The notes under the pieces are model-generated. The model did not search any database. It had not been told where the DNA came from and saw only the letters and a program-made list of their open reading frames with translations. Position numbers and translations under genes: made by a program. From assembly GCF_900177665.1 (NCBI RefSeq), contig NZ_FXAW01000009.1:1-64000 (forward strand): 64,000 bases of DNA, written 5' to 3'. Shown here piece after piece: positions 58,666 through 64,000 of the stretch. The stretch is from Marivirga sericea. GTDB taxonomy: Bacteria; Bacteroidota; Bacteroidia; Cytophagales; Cyclobacteriaceae. Within the stretch, counting starts at the first letter, position 1, and the number at the start of each line of letters is the position of its first letter.

Positions 58666-59271
58666 TTAAAATGAACTACTACCCCAATCCTGATCGAAAA
58701 TTATTTCATTTAGGGACTTTCTGTTTCGCTGCTTCTGCTCTCTTTCCTTCAAATCTTCAGGGACATCCTCCACATCTAACTTATAACCTAAAGCTATAGC
58801 GGTCACCGCCTCATAGTCTTCAGGGATATCGAAGTCATTGAATATATTATCTCTCACTATACCAGCCATCTGATGTAAATACAAACCCATAGCGGTTGCT
58901 TGTGCAGACATATTTCCAACCGCCAATCCTACATCGTGCCAGCTATGCATATTAGGCGACTCATTCAAAGAAAAACTTTTCTTAGCAAAAGTCAGCATTA
59001 AAACTGGAGCATTTTGAGCCCATTTTTGATTATGAGGATTAATACCATTTAAAACTTTCTCATGTAACGCTTCATTGTCTTTTGTGGCCACGATGAATCG
59101 CCATGGTTGCTCATTAAAACATGAAGCGGCCCAACGAGTAGCTTCAAAAATTTGCTCAATTTGTGCTTTGCTAACTTCCTGCTCTGAAAAAGCTACGGTG
59201 CTCTTTCTTTTCTTAATTAAATCTAATTGTAGCTGAGATAGATTTTGTAGTGTATCTTTCTGGTATTCCAT
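58666..59271 (-). CDS. Nitroreductase-family FMN-dependent oxidoreductase
   Basis: The 201-residue product has the nitroreductase fold: KKRKSTVAFSEQEVSKAQIE, ATRWAASCFNEQPWRFIVAT (FMN-binding A-P/S-S-x-N-x-Q-P-W-R), SWHDVGLAVGNMSAQATAMG and AVTAIALGYKLDVEDVPEDL. Such enzymes reduce nitro or quinone compounds with NAD(P)H; the physiological substrate is not predictable. It is the first gene of a pair with the VOC gene. Confidence 0.92.
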   Translation of the reverse strand: MEYQKDTLQNLSQLQLDLIKKRKSTVAFSEQEVSKAQIEQIFEATRWAASCFNEQPWRFIVATKDNEALHEKVLNGINPHNQKWAQNAPVLMLTFAKKSFSLNESPNMHSWHDVGLAVGNMSAQATAMGLYLHQMAGIVRDNIFNDFDIPEDYEAVTAIALGYKLDVEDVPEDLKEREQKQRNRKSLNEIIFDQDWGSSSF

Positions 59272-59344
59272 ATTTCTTATTTTGTATCTATTACGAATTA
59301 AGAGGATCTATGTTGCTACATGTAATATGCCTTAACCAAAAAAA

Positions 59345-59364
59345 CCACCCAGTTTCCCAGGTGG
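59345..59364 (-). terminator. nrdA terminator
   Basis: On the minus strand CCACC-tgggaaactg-GGTGG is followed by seven T. It lies about 75 bases beyond the nrdA stop. Confidence 0.8.
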
Positions 59365-59438
59365 CTTTCGGTTATGAATAAACAATTTGTGTTTATTGTC
59401 TTTAGTCTAAAATCTTGTATCTAGACTCTAGATTCTTA

Positions 59439-61919
59439 TTATGATCCACACATCTCACAATCATCCGGATTATCCAATGAGCAAGCAACTTGCGCTGCTT
59501 TAAGCGCTGCTAAATCATCATCAGCATTGGCTTGTGGTCCTTGACCCTGAGTTCCGCCAGTGTTGCTAGGTCTATTGATTTTAGTATCCGTATTTTGTGT
59601 GATATCTTGCGGCTTTTGCTCTGGTTGAGGTTCGCCCAATTGGCTTTTATCAACTGTAAACTGAATTGCACTGGTTGCTGCTTTTGATCTCAAGTAGTAC
59701 ATACCCGTTTTCAAGCCTTTCTTCCATGCATAAAAATGCATAGAAGTCATTTTACCGAAGTTAGGATCTTGCATGAAAAGGTTCATGCTCTGTGATTGAC
59801 AAATGAAGGCACCGCGATCAGCTGCCATATCAATAATTGATTTCTGAGAAATTTCCCAAACTGTTTTATACAGTTCTTTAATATCTGCTGGAATATCTGC
59901 AATATCCTGAACCGAACCGTTAGCGGCAATCAGTTTATTCTTCATGTTGTCGTTCCACATGCCTCTTTCGATTAGGTCGCGCATTAAGTGCTTGTTCACT
60001 ACCACAAACTCACCTGACAATGTTCTTCTTGTGTAGATGTTGGATGTATAAGGCTCAAAGCACTCATTGTTACCCAAAATCTGAGAAGTAGAAGCCGTTG
60101 GCATTGGAGCTACTAATAAAGAGTTTCGCACTCCATTTTTCTTCACTTCTTGTTTCAATGTAGTCCAATCCCATCTATCGGAAGGCGTAACATTCCACAT
60201 GTCGAATTGGAATATTCCTTTTGATACCGGAGATCCCTTATAAGTCTCATAAGCTCCTTCTTTTACAGCCAAATCTTTTGAAGCCGTCATAGCTGCAAAG
60301 TAAATCGTTTCAAAGATTTCTTTATTCAGTTTTCTGGACTCCTCTGAATCAAACGGGTAACGCAATAGCATAAATGCATCGGCTAATCCCTGAACCCCCA
60401 AACCAATCGGTCTGTGTTTCATATTCGAAGTTTTCGCTTCTTTCACCGGATAATAATTTACATCAATTACTCGATTAAGGTTAACAGTTGCCGTATACGT
60501 AATATCATATAATTTATCGTGATCGAAGAAATTCTGACCGTTTTCGTCAGGCTGCACGAACATAGGCAATGCAATAGAAGCCAAGTTACATACAGCTACT
60601 TCATCCTTCGAAGTATACTCCATAATCTCAGTACATAAGTTGGACGACTTAATAGTACCTAAGTTTTTCTGATTCGACTTCTTGTTGGCCGCATCTTTAT
60701 ATAACATATAAGGAGTGCCTGTCTCAATCTGAGATTCTAAAATCTCAAACCAAAGCTCTTGTGCTTTTACAGTCTTTCTTCCTCTTCCTTCTCGCTCATA
60801 TTTCTCATAAAGTTTTTCAAAATCGTCACCATAAGCCTCATCCAATCCTGGTGCTTCATTAGGATCAAATAAAGTCCATTCAGTATTGGCCTCCACTCTC
60901 TTCATGAATAAATCAGACATCCACATAGCATAGAATAAATCACGCGCACGCATCTCTTCTTTTCCATGGTTCTTTTTCAAATCCAGGAAGTCGAAGATAT
61001 CAGCATGCCATGGTTCAAGATAGATAGCAAAACTACCCTTTCTTTTTCCACCACCTTGATCTACATATCTTGCGGTCATGTCAAAGTTTCTCAACATAGG
61101 AACGATACCATTGGAAACCCCACCGGTTCCTTTGATATATGAACCTGTTGCTCTTACGTTGTGAATGCTTAACCCAATACCACCGGCCGACTGAGAGATT
61201 TTAGCCGTTTGCTTCAAAGTGTCATAGATACCATCAATACTATCTTCTTGTATGGTTAACAAGAAGCAAGATGACAATTGTGGCTTTGGAGTACCCGCAT
61301 TGAAAAGAGTTGGTGTAGCATGTGTAAACCATTTTTCAGACATCAAATTATAGGTTTTGATAGCTGATTCTATATCCTCCCCATGGATACCAATTGCTAC
61401 TCTCATCAACATATGTTGCGGACGCTCTACAATTTTTCCATCCACTTTCATCAAATAAGAACGCTCTAAGGTTTTAAATCCGAAGAAATCATACCCAAAA
61501 TCGCGATCATAGATAATAGCAGAATCTAATTGAGCCGCATGTTTTTTTATGATCCCATAGGTTTCTGTAGAAAGCAAAGGCGCATTTTGTCCGGTTTTTG
61601 CATCCACATAAGTGTAAAGTCTTTTCATTGTATTGCTGAAAGACTTACTGGTGGTTTTGTGCAAATTGGAAATGGCAATTCTAGCAGAAAGCTTCGAATA
61701 ATCAGGATGCTTAACCGTCATCGAAGCCGCAGTTTCAGCTGCTAAATTATCCAATTCCTGAGTAGTTACGCCATCGTAAATGCCATTGATTACTTTTCTA
61801 GCCACATCAATTGGCTGAATGTAATTAAGATCTAGACCGTAGCATAGTTTTTCTATGCGGGCAGTGATTTTATCGAATTTAACGGTTTCTCTCCTACCGT
61901 CTCTTTTTACAACTAACAT
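59439..61919 (-). CDS. nrdA: Ribonucleoside-diphosphate reductase, alpha subunit (class I)
   Basis: The 826-residue product starts with an ATP-cone (residues 1-90: [20 protein letters not shown], then [20 protein letters not shown]), the site for dATP inhibition. The catalytic barrel carries [20 protein letters not shown] (first redox Cys), [20 protein letters not shown] (active-site Asn, Cys, Glu), [20 protein letters not shown] and paired Tyr residues in the C-terminal part ([16 protein letters not shown]). The tail ends DCEMCGS, the Cys pair reduced by thioredoxin. A Gln/Pro/Gly-rich linker joins the tail. It follows nrdB in one transcript. Confidence 0.97.
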   Translation of the reverse strand: MLVVKRDGRRETVKFDKITARIEKLCYGLDLNYIQPIDVARKVINGIYDGVTTQELDNLAAETAASMTVKHPDYSKLSARIAISNLHKTTSKSFSNTMKRLYTYVDAKTGQNAPLLSTETYGIIKKHAAQLDSAIIYDRDFGYDFFGFKTLERSYLMKVDGKIVERPQHMLMRVAIGIHGEDIESAIKTYNLMSEKWFTHATPTLFNAGTPKPQLSSCFLLTIQEDSIDGIYDTLKQTAKISQSAGGIGLSIHNVRATGSYIKGTGGVSNGIVPMLRNFDMTARYVDQGGGKRKGSFAIYLEPWHADIFDFLDLKKNHGKEEMRARDLFYAMWMSDLFMKRVEANTEWTLFDPNEAPGLDEAYGDDFEKLYEKYEREGRGRKTVKAQELWFEILESQIETGTPYMLYKDAANKKSNQKNLGTIKSSNLCTEIMEYTSKDEVAVCNLASIALPMFVQPDENGQNFFDHDKLYDITYTATVNLNRVIDVNYYPVKEAKTSNMKHRPIGLGVQGLADAFMLLRYPFDSEESRKLNKEIFETIYFAAMTASKDLAVKEGAYETYKGSPVSKGIFQFDMWNVTPSDRWDWTTLKQEVKKNGVRNSLLVAPMPTASTSQILGNNECFEPYTSNIYTRRTLSGEFVVVNKHLMRDLIERGMWNDNMKNKLIAANGSVQDIADIPADIKELYKTVWEISQKSIIDMAADRGAFICQSQSMNLFMQDPNFGKMTSMHFYAWKKGLKTGMYYLRSKAATSAIQFTVDKSQLGEPQPEQKPQDITQNTDTKINRPSNTGGTQGQGPQANADDDLAALKAAQVACSLDNPDDCEMCGS

Positions 61920-61947
61920 GCTATTATATTATTATGGGGTTCATGTC

Positions 61948-62018
61948 CCCCGTACTGACGGGGAACTCTCATTTTATAAATTCTATTTGCTCTAACTAGA
62001 TTTCTGCCTTCACAGAAA
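61948..62018 (-). promoter_or_regulatory. Two hairpins in the nrdB-nrdA spacer
   Basis: CCCCGT-actg-ACGGGG (61948-61963) and TTTCTG-ccttca-CAGAAA (62001-62018) lie in the 145-base gap between nrdB and nrdA. Neither is followed by a T run in the transcript direction, so they look like mRNA processing, stability or translation-control structures rather than a terminator. The GC-rich one ends 29 bases before the nrdA ATG. Confidence 0.4.
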
Positions 62019-62064
62019 TGAGGCTATGAAAAGGCGGACACTTATATAGCCCGCTTCTCAATTC

Positions 62065-63060
62065 TTAGAAGTCTTCGTCCAAAGAGAATTTAGCTTTATC
62101 GCTATCTTCTTCTTTTTTCATTACACCTGCTTTTTGGTAATCTCCAACTCTTTTCTCGAAGAAATTGGTTTTACCTTGTAATGAAATCATTTCCATAAAA
62201 TCAAATGGATTGCTTGATCCATAGACTTTATCGCATCTTAATTCTTGTAATAATCTATCCGCCACAAATTCAATATACTGACACATCAAATCTGCATTCA
62301 TGCCGATCAATTTCACAGGCAAGGAATCCGTTACAAATTCTTTTTCAATTTCTACAGCATCAGTAATAATTGAAGTCACTTTCTCTTTTGATAACTTATT
62401 TACTAAATGATCATTGTAAAGCAAACAAGCAAAATCACAATGCAAGCCTTCATCTCTTGAGATTAACTCATTAGAAAAAGTCAGGCCTGGCATTAAGCCT
62501 CTTTTCTTTAACCAGAAGATGGAACAGAAACTTCCTGAAAAGAAAATACCTTCCACAGCAGCAAAGGCAATTAATCTTTCCGCATAATTTCCTTCATCAA
62601 TCCAGCGTAATGCCCAATCTGCTTTTTTCTTCACACAGTCCATGGTGTCAATAGCATTGAAGAGGCTGCTTTTCTCTTTATTATCTTTCACATAAGTGTC
62701 AATTAAAAGAGAGTAAGTTTCAGAGTGTACATTTTCCATGGCAATTTGGAAACCGTAGAAGAATTTCGCTTCAGTGTACTGAACTTCCGCCACAAAATTC
62801 TCTGCCAAATTTTCATTTACAATACCATCACTTGCTGCAAAGAAAGCTAGTACGTGTTTTATAAAGTGAGTTTCGCCTTCGGTCAGGTTTTCCCAATCCT
62901 TCATATCCTGACTTAAATCAATTTCTTCAGCCGTCCAGAAACTAGCTTCCGCCATCTTATAAAATTCCCATATATCTTTATGCTGTATAGGAAATAATAC
63001 AAAGCGGTCTTTGTTCTCCTTCAAAATTGGTTCGTCTTGAAATGTGGTTACTTCACTCAT
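62065..63060 (-). CDS. nrdB: Ribonucleoside-diphosphate reductase, beta subunit (class I)
   Basis: The 331-residue product is the radical-bearing subunit. [20 protein letters not shown] contains the ExxH iron ligands and, four residues after His, the Tyr that carries the radical in E. coli-type R2, so a tyrosyl-radical enzyme is expected. [20 protein letters not shown] holds the second ExxH pair. The C-terminus FSLDEDF is the peptide that docks on NrdA. It is first in the operon; the upstream region has DnaA boxes. Confidence 0.97.
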   Translation of the reverse strand: MSEVTTFQDEPILKENKDRFVLFPIQHKDIWEFYKMAEASFWTAEEIDLSQDMKDWENLTEGETHFIKHVLAFFAASDGIVNENLAENFVAEVQYTEAKFFYGFQIAMENVHSETYSLLIDTYVKDNKEKSSLFNAIDTMDCVKKKADWALRWIDEGNYAERLIAFAAVEGIFFSGSFCSIFWLKKRGLMPGLTFSNELISRDEGLHCDFACLLYNDHLVNKLSKEKVTSIITDAVEIEKEFVTDSLPVKLIGMNADLMCQYIEFVADRLLQELRCDKVYGSSNPFDFMEMISLQGKTNFFEKRVGDYQKAGVMKKEEDSDKAKFSLDEDF

Positions 63061-63430
63061 CTTTGAAATGTTTTTTAGTTATGTAATAAATTCTTCAAAG
63101 AAAACAGGGTGGTTCAGGCTAATGAATTCTTACTAAAGCAGATAGAAAAAATTACGCAGTCAAAAATCTTTTTTTTCTTCCCTATTTTCTTGGCTGTGCT
63201 TACAAATATTAGGAAGAAAGCTGATAAATCAAAGGCTCAGTAGTTATGGACAGAGCAGTGTGGATAAGTATATAACTACCTATATTACAATATTTTAAAT
63301 GACTTTATCTTAGGATTACTTAGGGGTTTTTCGGCTGTATTTGAACATAAAAAAAAGTTGCAAAAGTTTTCCACAAACACAAGCATTTAAGCTCATAAAA
63401 AAATGACTCTAACAACCGTTTATTACATCA
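63061..63430. promoter_or_regulatory. nrdB upstream region with DnaA-box-like sites
   Basis: This 370-base region has no supported gene. TGTGGATAA (63259-63267) is a perfect DnaA box (TTATCCACA) on the minus strand, and TTTTCCACA (63367-63375) differs from the consensus at one position. In E. coli DnaA binds upstream of nrdAB and couples it to replication; the same might apply here. No NrdR-box pair was recognised. Confidence 0.5.
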
Positions 63431-63937
63431 TTAATTATTATACAACAACCTCTCTTTCAGGTCCTCAGGCATAAACTCTATCTGAGGCTCGTGTTGATTT
63501 AAGAAAAATGCTAGTGGTCCGTAGTAGGTGTTTGCGGTAACCGGGTCTTCAAATTTTCTGTACACCCCCTTCTTCATTTTGTTTGATAATGCCGCTGATA
63601 CTGAGCTCCTTACTTTTGATTTATTAAGGCCTGGTTCCTTTTCCATAATAAAATCAACCACTTCATTCGTTTTGACTAACTTACGCTTAAAATCAATAAA
63701 ATAGGTGATTTTCTTAGTCCAAGCCCATTGATCATGATAAGCATTCGTCTTTTGATGCAGCAAATTCTGGGCTTCATTTTCTTGAAAGAGAGGTAAGTTA
63801 ACCAGATTAGAAAGATGACTATCTATCTCTTCAATCTCAGCTTTAAACTGATTAATCTTCATTTGTAAAGCCTTCTTTTTATCGCCTAAAGCTTTTATAT
63901 AGAGGTCGGTATATTTCTCAGGAATGTTTACCTTCAT
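63431..63937 (-). CDS. Hypothetical protein with coiled coil and possible winged helix
   Basis: The 168-residue product is not recognised as a named family. Residues 10-50 are a coiled coil (KALGDKKKALQMKINQFKAE then IEEIDSHLSNLVNL). Residues about 75-140 look like a winged helix: WTKKITYFIDFKRKLVKTNE, VVDFIMEKEPGLNKSKVRSS, VSAALSNKMKKGVYRKFEDP. The C-terminus (YYGPLAFFLNQHEPQIEFMP) is hydrophobic. The arrangement resembles small DNA-binding proteins of Bacteroidota with an N-terminal dimerising helix. It has no signal peptide and lies alone upstream of nrdB. Confidence 0.65.
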   Translation of the reverse strand: MKVNIPEKYTDLYIKALGDKKKALQMKINQFKAEIEEIDSHLSNLVNLPLFQENEAQNLLHQKTNAYHDQWAWTKKITYFIDFKRKLVKTNEVVDFIMEKEPGLNKSKVRSSVSAALSNKMKKGVYRKFEDPVTANTYYGPLAFFLNQHEPQIEFMPEDLKERLLYNN

Positions 63938-64000
63938 TTTTTAATATATTTTGAACGCTTGGATGTTTCAAAATAAAGCAATTCAAGCATCAAAAGCAAG

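Noticed and set aside
61920-62064. Riboswitch or tRNA in the nrdB-nrdA gap
   Set aside because: Two simple hairpins only; no cloverleaf and no known riboswitch core.
63061-63430. Chromosomal origin of replication
   Set aside because: Only one perfect DnaA box and one near match, no clear unwinding repeats and no replication gene nearby.

Overview
The window is low-GC chromosomal DNA of a Bacteroidota bacterium, most likely a marine gliding Cytophagales (Marivirga-like; an inference from gene content, not from a marker gene). Supporting signs are a SusC/SusD pair, a TPR/PD40/OmpA protein of the PorE type, glucoamylase-family lipoproteins, and several exact TAnnTTTG -7 promoter elements, the pattern used by the Bacteroidota housekeeping sigma factor. 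No rRNA, tRNA or CRISPR array was seen.

Region 1 (1-13.6 kb) is accessory DNA. It opens inside an IS1182-family transposase (minus strand, cut by the window edge). About 12.7 kb follow in which every gene points right and the genes are separated by long imperfect palindromes. These palindromes fall into a few families that recur non-adjacently, three copies each of two of them. At six boundaries the ten bases that begin a unit are the reverse complement, exact or nearly so, of ten bases just after the gene or genes of the same unit. That is the geometry of integron gene cassettes bounded by attC sites. No integrase gene is visible, so I read this as an integrase-less cassette array whose intI, if present, lies left of the window. 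Cargo includes four toxin-antitoxin modules (HigBA, ParDE with a broken toxin, RHH/PIN, a RelE/ParE pair), a SUKH protein, a DUF6933-like protein, a LytTR regulator with a CPBP protease gene preceded by LytTR-type operators, a frameshifted methyltransferase, a secreted nucleoside-hydrolase-like protein, a Crp-type regulator, a TAP-like hydrolase and a kelch lipoprotein.

Region 2 (13.6-36 kb) is conserved chromosome on both strands: DsbA-like protein, M23 peptidase, beta-barrel protein, an unlisted 43-aa membrane peptide, HemA, threonine dehydrogenase, M14 peptidase, VOC protein, a Tat-exported threonine-aldolase-like enzyme, EttA, DUF349 and DUF2795 proteins, IspD, the PorE-like protein, EngB, Fbp, aspartate kinase, RlmI and an EEP-family hydrolase.

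Region 3 (36-50.7 kb, minus strand) is a polysaccharide utilization locus: membrane regulator, SusC, SusD, a LamG lipoprotein, two GH144-type enzymes, an esterase and a GH3 glucosidase. The enzyme set suggests beta-1,2-glucan as substrate. The regulator is a 7TM-DISM sensor fused to the zinc-ribbon/HTH part of an IS1595 transposase, and a 9-base motif occurs three times between it and susC.

Region 4 (50.8-64 kb) holds a one-haem lipoprotein, a 1760-residue kinase-ATPase-GAF-PP2C protein, small metabolic genes, and nrdB-nrdA, whose upstream region carries a perfect DnaA box.
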